Source: Euglena gracilis (taxonomy: Eukaryota > Euglenida > Euglenophyceae > Euglenales). Taken from it: a DNA stretch of 64,000 nucleotides. Made by a program: the position numbers and the translations under genes. Positions 10,857 to 21,358 of this stretch are shown in pieces (within the stretch, counting starts at the first letter, position 1; each line of letters begins with the position of its first letter). Location of the stretch: positions 5,884,504 through 5,948,503 of the forward strand of contig CP154957.1 of the NCBI GenBank assembly GCA_039621445.1, given 5' to 3'. The notes under the pieces are model-generated. The model did no database searches and was not told the DNA's origin. It saw only the letters and a list, made by a program, of their open reading frames with translations.

Positions 10857-10949
10857 GAGGGCAGCCCGCGGTACAAGGATGACTTCCAGGTGGCCAAGAT
10901 GGCCCTTGTGGCCCTCGCCAACCTGTCCCTGAACAGCCCGGCCAATCAG
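10857..10949 (+). CDS. Exon 10, armadillo-like helices
   Basis: The acceptor is a pyrimidine-rich CCTCCCCCCAG and the donor is AATCAG|GTCTGG. The 31 codons read EGSPRYKDDFQVAKMALVAL then ANLSLNSPANQ. ALANLSLNSPAN is a textbook armadillo helix-3 and turn. Phase 0 on both sides. Confidence 0.85.
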
Positions 10950-11000
10950 GTCTGGCTGCTCGATGTGCATTTCCTGGGCTTTTTCCCCCTATGAATTAAC

Positions 11001-11110
11001 CCAAATAGTGCCCCCCTTGGGGACCGACATCGACTGCCCAAATAATTATCAAGCCCATGCACCCCAAGTAATAACTTCCTCTTGACCCCCGATGCTCAAA
11101 TAATGTGAAT
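11001..11110 (+). repeat. CCCAAATAATA-type repeat cluster
   Basis: Loose repeats of CCCAAATAAT or CCCAAGTAATA are spaced by C-rich runs. Related clusters lie at 42100-42170, 43430-43490 and 63200-63390. Confidence 0.45.
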
Positions 11111-11639
11111 TGTTTTTTTTTGTTTGAACAGTATTACACCCAACAAACCCCTGGCAATTTATTGAGGAATATGCTCACAAACATAACACAGCCTAAACCC
11201 CAGATCCAGCGTCACAAAAGTTCCTCCGACCTGTTGTGCTCAAAATCTCACGCAAATGGATTCTCCAGAGACGAGTAATAAGAAAAAAGTAATTTGCTGC
11301 AAGATCAAGTTTAATAAGATCATTGGATTGATTTGAATGCGGAAACTTGATTTGCTGAGTCACACCCCCCAGACCTCAAATACCCTTTTTTTTTGTTTTA
11401 TTCTGTTTTTAATTTCATCTTATTTCATTTTATGTTATTTTGTTTTATTTTTTATTATTTGTTTTATTTTGTTTTATGCAGTTTTTGTTTTTATTTTTAT
11501 TTTGTTTTATTCTGCCATTTTTTTTAATTCTTCGTAATTTTAATATTGATTACAATTCCAGGGGTGGTTAGAGGAGTCTTCCTTTGGAAACGCGTGCAGT
11601 GACAGAGGCGAACACCAACAGTTGCTGGCGTGATCGCAG

Positions 11640-11774
11640 GACGCGCTGGTCCGGCTCGGCGGGGTGCACTACGCGATGAGCGTCATCGCCCACGTCCACA
11701 GCTCCCCGGCGTACGAGCCGCTGCACAGCGCGGTGGTGAAGATGCTGAGCGCCATGAGCGCCCACAACCAGCAG
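11640..11774 (+). CDS. Exon 11, armadillo-like helices
   Basis: The acceptor is GTGATCGCAG and the donor is CAGCAG|GTTCTG. The 45 codons in phase 0 read DALVRLGGVHYAMSVIAHVH then SSPAYEPLHSAVVKMLSAMS, ending AHNQQ. About one armadillo repeat in length. Third positions are dominated by G and C. Confidence 0.85.
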
Positions 11775-11933
11775 GTTCTGGTCACATACACAGCTCGTGT
11801 TTGTGACGTTGTGTTGCGTTGTGTGTTCACACACTTTTGTATTCACATTCATGTGTGTGGTGTGGTTTGTTGTGTTTCTTTGTGCATTTTGTGTGGTTGG
11901 TTGGTTTTGGTTAGTGAGTGCATTGCGTTGTGT

Positions 11934-11959
11934 TGTTGTTGTTGGTGTGTGTGTGGGTG

Positions 11960-11998
<39 letters not shown>

Positions 11999-12012
11999 GT
12001 TGTTGTTGTTGC
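11934..12012 (+). repeat. (TTG)n microsatellite
   Basis: Imperfect TTG triplets from 11934, broken by a GTGTGTGTGGG insert and near 11998. A second, GTGTTGTGTTG-rich tract spans 12181-12320 and runs up to the exon 12 acceptor. Confidence 0.9.
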
Positions 12013-12341
12013 AGGTGTGTCCAACCCAATCCCTCCCCTGGGAGGTGGGCCTGGAGGGGGGGAGTCCTCCAATTTTTGGACCCCAAAATTAACCCCCCCC
12101 CAAAATGCCCCCCACGGGGTATTTACCTACAGGGTGGGTGAGTGAGTCCGGACACTCATACCCCTAAAAAAAAAAACTCAGGTGTGTTGTGTGTGTGGAT
12201 AATTATTGTGTTCTGTGTTGTGTTGTGGTGTGTTGCGTTGTGTTGTGTTGTGCTGTGCTGTGCTGTGTTGTGTTGCATTGTGTTGTGTTTGTGTTGTGTT
12301 GTGTGTGTGCCTGTGTGTGTGCATTATTCCTCTCGCCTCAG

Positions 12342-12392
12342 ATTCAGGCCCTCATCGCCACGGGGCCCACCGGGGATGGGGTGGCCACTCTG
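12342..12392 (+). CDS. Exon 12, armadillo-like segment
   Basis: The acceptor is TCGCCTCAG. It reads IQALIATGPTGDGVATL and leaves in phase 0 at CTG|GTGCAA. The open frame continues VQGMRTQG before a stop, so the donor must be at or before 12405. Confidence 0.6.
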
Positions 12393-12612
12393 GTGCAAGG
12401 GATGCGTACACAGGGCTGACAGTGAGGTTTTCCGTTCATTGGCGGATGTAACCGCAAAATTCAGAGGGTCGTAGGCGTGCTTTCAACTTCGATGCTGTGC
12501 CGGGGAAAAAGTCACCGGAAGAAGAAAATTCTCGGCCTAACAATGAACACAAATTCATGCAGTTTTATGCCTTTTGTGGCTTTTTTCATAATCACCACTG
12601 AAACCCCTGTAG

Positions 12613-12693
12613 ATCCCTGTGGCATTCAGCCCAATCTTGCTGGACCACCTGCTTAAGGTGCATTCGCCGGAGGAGGGATTCCTCCGTCCAGAA
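12613..12693 (+). CDS. Exon 13, armadillo-like helix
   Basis: The acceptor is CCCCTGTAG. It reads IPVAFSPILLDHLLKVHSPE then EGFLRPE. The donor GAA|GTATGA is one of the few with an A at intron position 3. An earlier GT at 12658 is also in phase. Phase 0 on both sides. Confidence 0.6.
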
Positions 12694-12889
12694 GTATGAC
12701 GACTGCAAAGATCAATGCAATGATCTCCACACCGTGATAAGGCGACAGAGGGAGACAAAGTAAGGGAAAACACAGCGCCTGGAGTGCTTGCCGGGGTGTG
12801 CTCTTGGCTTTCACCAGCAGGGAAAGCGTTAGCCGGATCGCACCCATCCCCAGGGGGTCAGGCCGTCCCCCCCCATCGATGAATTATAT

Positions 12890-13260
12890 CTGTGGGTGGG
12901 TGGGTGGGTGGGTGGGGGGGTGTGGGGGTGGGTGTGTGTGTGGGTGGGTGGTGGGTGGTGGGTGGGTGGGTGGGTGGGTGGGTGGGTGGTTGGGTGGTGG
13001 GTGGGTGGGTGGGTGGGTGGGTTGGGTGTGGGTGTGTGGGTGGGTGGGTGTGTGGTTTGGTGTGTGGGTGTGTGTGGTGTTGTGTGTGTTTTGTGTTGTG
13101 TGTGGTGTGTGTGTCTGTGTGTTGTGTGTGTGTGTGTCTGTGTGTTGTGTGTGTGTGTGTTTTTGTGTTGTGTTTTTGTTGTGTTTGTTGTTTTGTTTTT
13201 GTTTTTGTTGTGTTGTTGTCTGGTGTTGTGTTTGTTTTTTTTGTTTTGTTTTTCTGTTCT
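12890..13260 (+). repeat. G/T-only tract, (GGGT)n then (GT)n
   Basis: About 370 bp consisting almost only of G and T on this strand, starting with GGTGGGTGGGTGGG and grading into GTGTGTT. Both strands show spurious long open frames (Gly/Val/Cys or Thr/His). Confidence 0.95.
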
Positions 13261-13806
13261 TTGTGTCGGGGTTTTTCTTTTTTTTTTCATTTTCCGGCAA
13301 ATGGGTTTTTTGTTCCGGGGCAGTTGGAGGGGTGTTTTTCGAGGGCGTGGCCTGGTGGTCATGTTTTTTTTCGGCGTGCAAAAATGGCCAAAATAGACAA
13401 AATGGGTCGGGAAGAGGGAGGGATAATTTCCGGTCAAAAAATTGTTTTTTACCCATAGTGGGCAGTTTCTCAAACAATTTTCTCAGGCGGCCGGATTCGC
13501 ATTTAAGCCTTTTCGCGTTGGTTTGTGCATATGTGCAAATCTGCAATTTTTTTTGGCTGTGTTATTACGGGAAGTTTTAAACCACAGCGACAAGAGAGTG
13601 CTAAAAATGAGCAAAGTTCTCTTTTTGGCGGTGTAACTTCTGGGATTTTGGCAAAAAAAAAATGATGTTTGGGGGAGGTCCAGAAATGGGCTCAGCACCT
13701 CGAAGCTCCCGGGACCTTCTTCTCTGGGAGTGGGAAAAAAACGCAAAAAAGCACCATAGGAACGGGACCTTTACTGCCCTTTTTGCTCCTTTCGGCTGTT
13801 TCCCAG

Positions 13807-13914
13807 GTGAACCCGAACTGCCGGCAGTGTGCATCCTGGGTGTTTGCCAGATTACTTCTCTTGCGGCGCCTTGGTGTGGCGTTTTTGGTGTGTTTGGCAA
13901 AGCACGGGGAGGAA
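13807..13914 (+). CDS. Exon 14, helical segment
   Basis: The acceptor is GCTGTTTCCCAG. The 36 codons read VNPNCRQCASWVFARLLLLR then RLGVAFLVCLAKHGEE, leaving in phase 0 at GAA|GTGCCG. The length equals one repeat and the sequence is strongly helical, but other GT sites (13840) also give phase 0. Confidence 0.5.
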
Positions 13915-14129
13915 GTGCCGGGGTGTGTGTGGGAGTGGTGTGACCAAGCCAGCGGGAAGGACATAGGGTAAGGAAGGTGAGTGCGGGGTGTTAGGCAAGG
14001 GATGCACAGGGGGGAGAAATAGGGTCCGCAGGGAACGAAGGATACAGGTGTCTCTCACCCAACTTATCCCCGGGATCCGCACAACCAGTTTTGTTGCAAC
14101 GAACCTGGCAGAAATAGCACAACCCTTAA

Positions 14130-14760
14130 AAAAACAAAATTGTGTTTAAATGCGCGCACTAACAGAATTGCCTTTGTGCGCATATTTTCGCCCATACCCA
14201 CAATTCTTTCCTTCGAGGGTTGCGCTTTAGCGCCCATGAGCTGACAGCGTCGATAAACTGCGTGGGAAAGGGGCCATGACGGAGCGGACCAGCGGGCCGT
14301 CCAGAAACATATTTTGGTGGGTTTGTCCCGCTTATCAACGGCTCACCGAGTAACGTGCAGAGGGCCGAGGGTGACATTGGTGCTCTTATATGTCAAACAG
14401 GTGGGAAGCACACAACCGCTGTTACGACAATTGGCATTGGTGCCGCAGCCGCCCGTAAAGACACACAGAGCTATATTGCATCACATACTAAATATTACGT
14501 TCGCCAGCCGTCACGCAACTGATGTGTGTTTGTGCGAGCATTTGGGCGTTTAAGCATTTAAATTATGTTCGTGTGCGCATATTTGCACGCACAACACAAA
14601 ACGTTGAAGTGAAAATGACATGTCTTTGTGTGCAAATGCACCCACAAACAAATTGTGTTTATGGGTGTGTTTATGTTATGTTTGTGTTTTGTTTGTGCGC
14701 GCATTTGCGCCCATAAACACAATTTGTTTGTGCACGCTTTAGCGCCCATGAACTGACCCT
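14130..14760. repeat. GCTTTAGCGCCCATGA repeats flanking exon 15
   Basis: The motif GCTTTAGCGCCCATGAGCTG lies at about 14222 and again, with one change, at about 14737, either side of exon 15. Both occur in a context of TTTGTGCGC(GC)AT..CGCCCATA blocks, which also recur at 14560-14590 and 14690-14720. This looks like an old direct duplication or paired insertions. Confidence 0.45.
14401..14523 (+). CDS. Exon 15, armadillo-like helices
   Basis: The acceptor is ATATGTCAAACAG. It reads VGSTQPLLRQLALVPQPPVK then THRAILHHILNITFASRHAT. The donor GAT|GTGTGT gives phase 0. An alternative at 14499 (phase 2) would fit a later start of exon 16, so this junction is unresolved. Confidence 0.6.
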
Positions 14761-15396
14761 TTAACACAGGGTTTCAACAGTTCATAAACCGTTTTGCTTG
14801 ATCGGGTACAGGGAGGGTCCTGGGGATTTCGTAAAATCTGCAAATTTGCGCAAATGCGCTTATTCTAAAGAAAAAACCCGTAAGTGCAAATCCGGCCGCC
14901 TAAGGTTTTGCAGGTTCGATTTTTTTGGCTTTCTTGGGGTCCGACTTCGGGATCCAAGCTACGACCCCCAGAAATCACCACAAAAGGGTAATTTTTGGCC
15001 TTGCTGCGACCTTCATGGTCAAGGTTTTTGGCTTCAAAAAGATAGGCAATGAAAAAAAATTTCATGTGAAAAACAACCAAGCATCATAAATTGTGCAATG
15101 GGCTGAAATTGACGGGAAAAGGCATTTATTTTATTAAAGGCATTTATTATTTTTGCATTTACCAGAGTGCAAACGGGGAAGAAATAATTTCTTTTTGGGG
15201 GGATTTTTACCCAAAATCCGACCTCTCACCCCCCAGATATCACCTCCCCTGGCCCTGAAGAAATAGATAATACCCGCGTGGTGATATTTGGGGGCGGGGT
15301 GTTACCAGGTTCGACCCATGGCCGGGCCCTCAGCCATCAGCCTTTCTCCAGCCAGCCCGAACTTTGCATCCTCTGAATGAATGCGGAACAGGAAGT

Positions 15397-15690
15397 TTTT
15401 TTCTTTTGAGGGCCGCCCCTTAACGACCGTCCTCAGGTCTAAGGGATGGCCAACGACCAAACTAGGGCTTGAACTTGGTCAAGAATTGAAACGGGAAACA
15501 CATTTTTTTGGTGTTTTGGGGGGCATGGGTGATGATGGTCCAAAGATGCCAAAAATTGTGTTCCCCCCCCCCCCGAAATCGACCCGTTTTTGCCAAAACC
15601 ATGGCCATTTTTTCGGCCATTTTTTTGATCATCTTCCCAAGTAGATTTCTCATTGAATACACTAGACGGGAAGGTTGGCAACGAACCGTG
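15397..15690 (+). mobile_element. Family B copy, ends not clear
   Basis: It contains GGGCCGCCCCTTAACGACCG, CTTGAACTTGGTC, the ATGGTCCAAAGATGCCAAAA block and GACCCGTTTTTGCC, in the order seen at 55526-55834. It ends just upstream of exon 16. A further degraded copy lies at 16005-16195. Confidence 0.5.
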
Positions 15691-15694
15691 CTAG

Positions 15695-15797
15695 TCTTCC
15701 CTGGACCCGGCGCCATGGCGAATGGGGCCCTCGTCAGCGGCTACGCCGGGCTGCTGGTGAACCTGTCCTCGGACGCCACAAACCACCCACTGCTGGG
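15695..15797 (+). CDS. Exon 16, armadillo-like helix (5' border uncertain)
   Basis: It reads ANGALVSGYAGLLVNLSSDA then TNHPLL. The donor CTGCTGGG|GTCTCG leaves GG, completed to GGT by exon 17. Possible acceptors are CTAG at 15694 and CGTCAG at 15737. The second would join the alternative donor of exon 15 in phase. Confidence 0.6.
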
Positions 15798-16004
15798 GTC
15801 TCGGCCAGCCACGCGCCGACCCCGGGAATGCGGGTTGGGCCGACGGCAGGCATTATTGTTTGTTAAGGCGAAAAGTTTCAGTTTTTTAAAAAAAATTAAG
15901 AAATGGTTTTTTAAAGCATTTTGTAAGGGTTTTTTTACTTTTTTTTAAGGTTTTCGAAGGAGTTTTAAATTTTTTTAAGACTTTTTAAGGCGTCTTTCTT
16001 TCAA

Positions 16005-16195
16005 GGGGGTCAAAGAGGCATCCGGGCATCGAACCAACGTTGGACAAGGTCGAAAATCAAAAAGTCCAAAAACCCATTGTTTCGAGTTCTGGGTGGATAG
16101 ACAATGTTCCAGCATGCCAGAAATCATTTTTTCCCCTGCAGTTGGCTTGTTTTTGCCATTATTTTGGACTGTTTGCTCGAAACTCGAAAAATTTT
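16005..16195 (+). repeat. Family B copy, degraded
   Basis: It carries GGTCGAAAATCAAAAAGTCC, GGGTGGATAGACAATGTTCC and a TTTTTTCCCCTG block in the same order as family B. Both ends are lost. Confidence 0.45.
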
Positions 16196-17020
16196 CCAGA
16201 ACGAATTTTTTAAGGATTTCCAGGTTTTTTGAATTATTTTTTATTATTTATTATTCCTTATTTTTTAAGGCGTCTCAGCAAAAAATATTTAAGGTTTTTT
16301 AAAAAGTTTTTCTATGTTTTTTAAGGCGCCTTAAAAATGATGATATCATGATGAAATAATGCCCGGCTGACAGTCAATAAACTCCACATTGTGCTTTTTT
16401 ACTTGGTTTCATTGATGTGGAGTCTTTGGTTTGGGTCCGACCTGATGAAACCTGGTCATTCATCGATGAGAAGATTATGTTGGTATTCCGTTGTCGATTG
16501 CAGCAAGGTAATTCCATGGATTGTCTGCTGCACACGGCTTCATGTGTTTGCATCCCCCCCCAAGTCCACTGCGCATGCACGGGTGCATTGCCCAAATGTT
16601 CTGCACAGCCCGCTGGTATTTCTTTCTGTCTGAACCGCTCCTAAACCCACCATTGTGTAAGGTGTGTCTGGACCCCCCACGGGGGGGGGGCTGGTTTTTT
16701 GGCCTGAGTGGTCAAAGTGACCGACCCGGGGTGGGGGGGGGGGCTAGGAATTTTTCTTTTGTGAAAGTTTTTGAGAAGTGTCTGATTGGTCTGTTGACAG
16801 TGAAAAGTGACCCCCCATTTTGCTCCCAAGCCACAAACTGTTTTTGAGCAGAAAATGAGCGTTTTTCGACCCCCGGCCCCCCGTTATTGGCCCGAAACCC
16901 ATGGATTTTGGGTCAAAACCGGGTCAAAAAAAGAGGAAAAAAATCGAGAAAAAAATTTGCCCGAAACAATGTTTTTTGGCCGGGCGGGCATTCAGGGTGG
17001 TATTCAGCGCCGGGCTGCAG

Positions 17021-17111
17021 TCAGCCGCTGCTGCTGTGCCTGGAGGCGCTGGAGCGGTACGCGCGTGACAAGCCGGTGGCGCTGCGGCTGTTGTACGCGA
17101 TCCACAACATG
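17021..17111 (+). CDS. Exon 17, armadillo-like helices
   Basis: The acceptor is GGGCTGCAG (17012-17020). It reads QPLLLCLEALERYARDKPVA then LRLLYAIHNM. The GT at 17112 gives phase 0, which does not fit exon 18 (phase 1). An extension to 17122 ending in a word shared with 17492-17500 would fit; see findings. Confidence 0.75.
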
Positions 17112-17508
17112 GTGGGCCGGGCGGCGCCTACGCCACAGGGGACTCCCCCCCCCTGCGGGGGTCTGGGCTGGACTCCGGGTCCCCGGCCGTGTGGGGTGGG
17201 GGGGGGGGCACAACTGGCCCCTTCCAGAAGCCCAGTTTTGCCCATTTTGGGCCTGTTCGGGGCCCGAAACCGTAAATTGGCCGTATCTCGGGCTAGGCAA
17301 GGAATTGGGTCCAAACCAGGGGGTCAATCATGAGGTTTAGGGGGGTGTTTGACCATTTTTTTGAGGTTCCCGGGGCCTGGGTGTGCGATTTTGGGCCTGT
17401 TTTGGGTATTGGGGGGCCCCTGCATTGGTCCGAGGGTGGTTGGGTGGGGGGGGGGGCAAGTCTCCAGTGCCTGAGCTGGACCCCCCCCCGGGGGCCGGGC
17501 AGGGTCAG

Positions 17509-17639
17509 TATGCAACGCCCTGACGGTGAGCCACGGCGGGACGCACGCAGTGCTGGCGGAGAGCCCTGGGCTGAAGGTGCTGGTGGACGTGCTGGAGCTG
17601 CAGCGCGAGGACCTGGACTACACCTCCCTGTTGTCGAAG
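17509..17639 (+). CDS. Exon 18, armadillo-like helices
   Basis: It reads VCNALTVSHGGTHAVLAESP, then GLKVLVDVLELQREDLDYTS and LLSK. The donor is TCGAAG|GTCTCC, phase 0. Acceptors at 17502 and 17508 both give phase 1. The turn-helix pattern GLKVLVDVLE is classic armadillo. Confidence 0.75.
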
Positions 17640-17814
17640 GTCTCCCGCGCTCAACATACATGCGGCAGCGTCAAAACCTCTCGCATCCCCGGAGTCTCTG
17701 CCCCCGGATGCAGCGTTTAAGAGATTTTGAGCAAAACCATTTTGGCTGCCCCACCAATAAGTTCTTGTAGACTGCCCCATTCAGGTTTCTTTTTAAGGAA
17801 GTGCACACCCCCTC

Positions 17815-18075
17815 GCGCGGGGGGGGGGGGGGGGCTATGGGGCGGGGGGGGGGGGGGGCAGCATTTTCGACCCCCTGTGGGGGGGTTGGGTTTTGGGGTG
17901 GGTAACACCCCCTGGCGCCGAAGGCCCTGCTGCCCGAAACTGGGCATTTTCACAGGAAATTTGGCGGGCACCGGGGTCCAAACCCAACCCCCAGGGTTGG
18001 TGAACAGAAGCCTGATCCTATTTTTTAATGCCCCGACCATGCCACCAAACAAACCTCGTGGTGGAAAAAAGGGAA
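17815..18075 (+). repeat. G-run rich segment of intron 18
   Basis: Two long G runs (17820-17833 and 17842-17858) and a CTGTGGGGGGGTTGGG block. The following text at 18090-18160 (GAGGTTCCCGGGCCTGGGTG) repeats 17364-17410 almost exactly, so part of intron 17/18 sequence is duplicated on either side of exon 18. Confidence 0.5.
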
Positions 18076-18177
18076 GTCCAGTTTGTTTGACCATTTTTTT
18101 TGAGGTTCCCGGGCCTGGGTGTGCGATTTTGGGCTGTTTTGGGTATTGGCGGGGGAAAAGCAGTGGTAATGAGGGTG

Positions 18178-18340
18178 GTTGGTGCGTGTGTGTGTTGTGT
18201 GTGGTTTTGTGTGTGTGGTGGTGGTGTGTGTGGTGTGTGTTGTGGTGTGTGGTGGTGTGTGTGTTCTGTGTGTGTTTTATTTTTGATTGGGGTATGCTGT
18301 GTGTGTGTGTGTGGTGGGTGTGGGTGTGTCAATGGTGCGT
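18178..18340 (+). repeat. G/T-only tract
   Basis: GTGTGTG with TGGTGG interruptions, purine G and pyrimidine T only on this strand for about 160 bp. Confidence 0.9.
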
Positions 18341-18544
18341 GTTGTGTTTCTGTGTTGGCTTAATTTTTATAAGTATCTTGTATAATTGGACTCCATCATC
18401 ATTCATTAATTTCGTTTGTTTCTTGTTCAATTGAACTGTCCCTTGTCTTGGTTGGTTGTTTTTCAATTGTATTGGGCGAGCTATTGCAGAAAGTTTTAGC
18501 ATTGTAGCTTGCCCCTCTGCAAACGAGATTTTTTTGTTTGTCCG

Positions 18545-18720
18545 TGTGGGGCAAACCCCCCCCAAAATAAGACCCCCCCAAAAATAAAAACCCCCCCCCA
18601 AAAAATACCCCCCCCAAAATAAACCCCCCCCCCCCCTGGAGACCCCCCCCTGGAGGTTTCCAACGAACGGACCCAAAAATGAGACTGGTTCTTATTTTTG
18701 GGGGGGTTAGGCACCGTCAC
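18545..18720. repeat. CCCCCAAAATAAGACC repeats
   Basis: Runs of C alternate with AAAATAAGAC or AAAATAAA. The reverse complement (GGTCTTATTTTTGGGGG) is abundant at 61130-61690, so this is a dispersed motif family. A G run of about 45 follows at 18785-18830. Confidence 0.6.
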
Positions 18721-19095
18721 CTCTCAAATGATGTCACCTCCTACCTGTGCTCAAGAGTGCGTGCTGCCATCACAAAGCAAAAGAAGGGGGGGGGGGGGGG
18801 CGGGGGGGGGGGGGGGGGGGGGGGGGTGGGGTTGGGATTATGTTTTTCACAACAATTTATGGTGAGCAAAGGCAGTTTAATCTTTTTTGTGAAGTTTGTA
18901 TTTGCCAAGATTGCATTTACCAGACAATGTCCCCCCCCAGCCTTGGATTGCGTAAAAAAAGGGTTTAGTATTGGGAGATTGAAAACTTGGCAGGAGAGAA
19001 GGATGTGTTTTGGTGGACTCGTGTTTGTCCCCCGCACCTCTGCCATTCATCCTGCCTTGTCCCTCAGTGGCCATTCGCCAAACCTTTTCTTCCAG

Positions 19096-19197
19096 ACCTT
19101 CTTCCACCTCTCCCTGGCGAATAGCCCCATCAAGGCGGCCATCGCGAACTTGGGTCTTGCACAGGCTGTCGTGAGGAGTGTGTTTTCATTTTGGCAA
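19096..19197 (+). CDS. Exon 19, armadillo-like helices
   Basis: The acceptor is CTTTTCTTCCAG. It reads TFFHLSLANSPIKAAIANLG then LAQAVVRSVFSFWQ, ending CAA|GTATGT, phase 0. A second in-phase donor (GTGAGG) is at 19171. Exon and downstream intron are tandemly duplicated; the second copy of the exon, at 19740-19830, is decayed. Confidence 0.7.
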
Positions 19198-20240
19198 GTA
19201 TGTGCCCCTTTTTCCATTGTTTCTCATCCTGAACCGGAAAATCCATTTTCGATTTTATTTCACCCAGATTAAAATTCATTCCTCATCCTCAACCAGAAAA
19301 TCCACGTTTTTTGGAAGGGCTCGGTTTTTAGGGACGTCGTTGCTGGCAGCATTTTGGCCTGTGAGTTCAGTGGGATCCCCAATGCACCACATCACAGTCC
19401 TGAGAGTATTCCCCGCGGCGTTTTTTGTTTTGGTGTGGCGGGGGCCACCCCGGATTTGGCAATCGGGAGCTGGATTGTGGACACGAAATACAGGGGCCCT
19501 TCTCTGGCCGGCCAAACCGCGTTTGTTGTTTGCCGCGGTTTTGCATCTTCGTGTTTCCTCGATCGGAGAAAACTCCGCCCACCTTGTGCATTCCGGAACA
19601 GCGCCGTTCGGCTTCCTGCGCCCCGTCGCAAGAAGCATACCCCGCCCCAGAGCCGCCCGCGGCTGGGGAAGTAACAAAAGGGCAAAAGGAGGGATTGAAG
19701 GGTTGGGATTGTTCACATCATTTTGGTCCATTCCACGCCATCCTTTTTTTGTGAAACCTCTTCCTACCTCTCCCCAACCCCCATCCCCAGCCTTCCATTG
19801 GGTCTTGCAATCTTTGGAGTTGTGTTTTCTTTTGGCAGTATGTGACCTTTTTCCATCTATTTCTCATCAACCATCCTTTCATCATTTTCCATCTCCAGAA
19901 TAAAATTCAAGGCCCCATCCTCATCCTCACAGAATGTGTTTTTTTCATTTTGGCAGTCATCCTTTTTTTATCCCAGCATCTCCCAGCATTTTCCCCCTGT
20001 GAGTTTTTGGTTTGCGTCGTTTGAGTTCATTATCAATCCCCGCACATTTTGTGTGGTATTCCCCACCGCGGCGTTTGTTTTGTGCCTACCATCTTTTATT
20101 TGTACACGAAATACAGTGCCGCAAACTTGTCGTTTGTTTTGCGCGGTTTTCCTCTTCCCTCCAACTCCGCCACCTTGTGCATTCCGGAACAGCGCCGTTT
20201 CGGCTTCCTGCCCGTCGCGAAGAACGTCGGGTGGGACCCG
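19185..20240 (+). repeat. Tandem duplication of exon 19/intron 19, about 640-bp period
   Basis: Blocks repeated in the same order at about +640 include TTTTGGCAAGTATGTG, the ACGAAATACAG block, GCATTCCGGAACAGCGCCGT (19588 and 20178) and the following CGGCTTCCTGC..CCGTCGC. A third partial start occurs at 19936. The copies have diverged by many small indels. Confidence 0.65.
19740..19830 (+). pseudogene. Decayed duplicate of exon 19
   Basis: It keeps pieces in order: CCTTTTTTT, ACCTCTTCC-ACCTCTCCC, GGGTCTTGCA and GTGTTTTC-TTTTGGCAGTATGTG, each matching exon 19 and its donor about 640 bp upstream. The coding frame is lost through deletions, and the AG acceptor is missing. Confidence 0.55.
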
Positions 20241-20342
20241 CCTCAAACCGACGAAAGCCCACCGAAACCCCCTCTCCGCCCTCTCTCCCCCCCCCCCCAC
20301 GGGTCCCGCCCCGGCGTGCTGCGCCACATGCGCAACGGGGAG

Positions 20343-20416
20343 CTGCTCCAGGCGTTCTACAAGCTGCTGGTCAACCTCTGCTCCACCGACGGCTGCCAGA
20401 CCGGCCCGGGGCTGAC
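20343..20416 (+). CDS. Exon 20, armadillo-like helix (5' border uncertain)
   Basis: The frame reads GVLRHMRNGELLQAFYKLLV then NLCSTDGCQT, clearly helical and armadillo-like, but its upstream part has no GT-AG-compatible acceptor. AG at 20342 or 20351 gives phase 0. Coding probably begins near 20312. The donor CTGAC|GTCCCC leaves phase 2, as exon 21 needs. Confidence 0.55.
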
Positions 20417-20781
20417 GTCCCCAGCAAACCCGGCCCTGAAAAGGTTTCATTTGGTTTCTTCGGCCGGCCAGTTCCGAATCTCTCCCAGTTCGCAGCATCA
20501 TCAATGCCGGCCGTGACCTAACCTTATCCTTTCCAATAACTGTCGCGATTAATGCCGCCCCCCCCCCCCTGGTTTTGACCAACAACCCTCCGGGGGGGGG
20601 GGGCATTTACCACTCAGCTGCTTTATTTAATTCATCCTTGTAATATGAAAAATTATTATTATTCCATTATTTATCCCTGTCTCATTTTTCGTTAGTGGTA
20701 AATGGGCAATTCCGTGTGTAATAATTTCAGTGATATTTCCGTGCCTCATGCCTGCTTCAGTCCCACAGCCCTGGGCTGAAG

Positions 20782-20903
20782 GCCGATGGCGTTCATCCAC
20801 GAGGGGGGCCTGGAGCTGATGCTGCACACGCTACGCCAACACCCCAAGACGCCGGAGGTGCAGGGCTGCGTCATCAACCTCATGTGCAATGTGGTGCAGA
20901 CGG
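20782..20903 (+). CDS. Exon 21, armadillo-like helices
   Basis: The acceptor is GGCTGAAG; an in-frame TGA just upstream excludes earlier acceptors. It reads PMAFIHEGGLELMLHTLRQH, then PKTPEVQGCVINLMCNVVQT. The donor G|GTATGT is the best in the window. Entry phase 2, exit phase 1. Confidence 0.8.
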
Positions 20904-21358
20904 GTATGTCGGGCTGGGTTTGCTGGCCAGCTCAGCAGAACTCATATTTTGTATTGTTTGTATTTTATCACACAGTATTGGCAGCCCACCCATTATAGGT
21001 ACACAGGTGCTCATTTTTTTTGGGATGTATTCTCGGACAACTGGGAGTATGAACCGGCAGGGCGCACATTTGTTAAGGATATCCCAGAAATGCTTCAAAA
21101 ACAACAATTGCTGAATTTTTTTTCTGCCGAACTCCTGTTTGAGCCCTTTCTGATTTATATAATATGTGTGCATTATGTGTGTGCATAGATATCCTGTAAA
21201 TATGTATATATGCATATCCTGTCTTGTGCTCTACCTTGCCTGAAAAACTGGTTTTTTTGCCTTTTTGAGGGTAGTTATGAGGGCGCAGTGATTAAAGTGC
21301 TTTTCCCGTGAGCTGCCACTTGTAGCCGATTGCTGGGCTCTGGGATTCGCATGGCCAC

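Noticed and set aside
16423-16507. Possible exon WSFIDEKIMLVFRCRLQQ with a good donor GTAATT
   Set aside because: Exons 16 and 17 already join in phase 2 (GG|T). Inserting this piece (phase 0 to 1) would break the frame.
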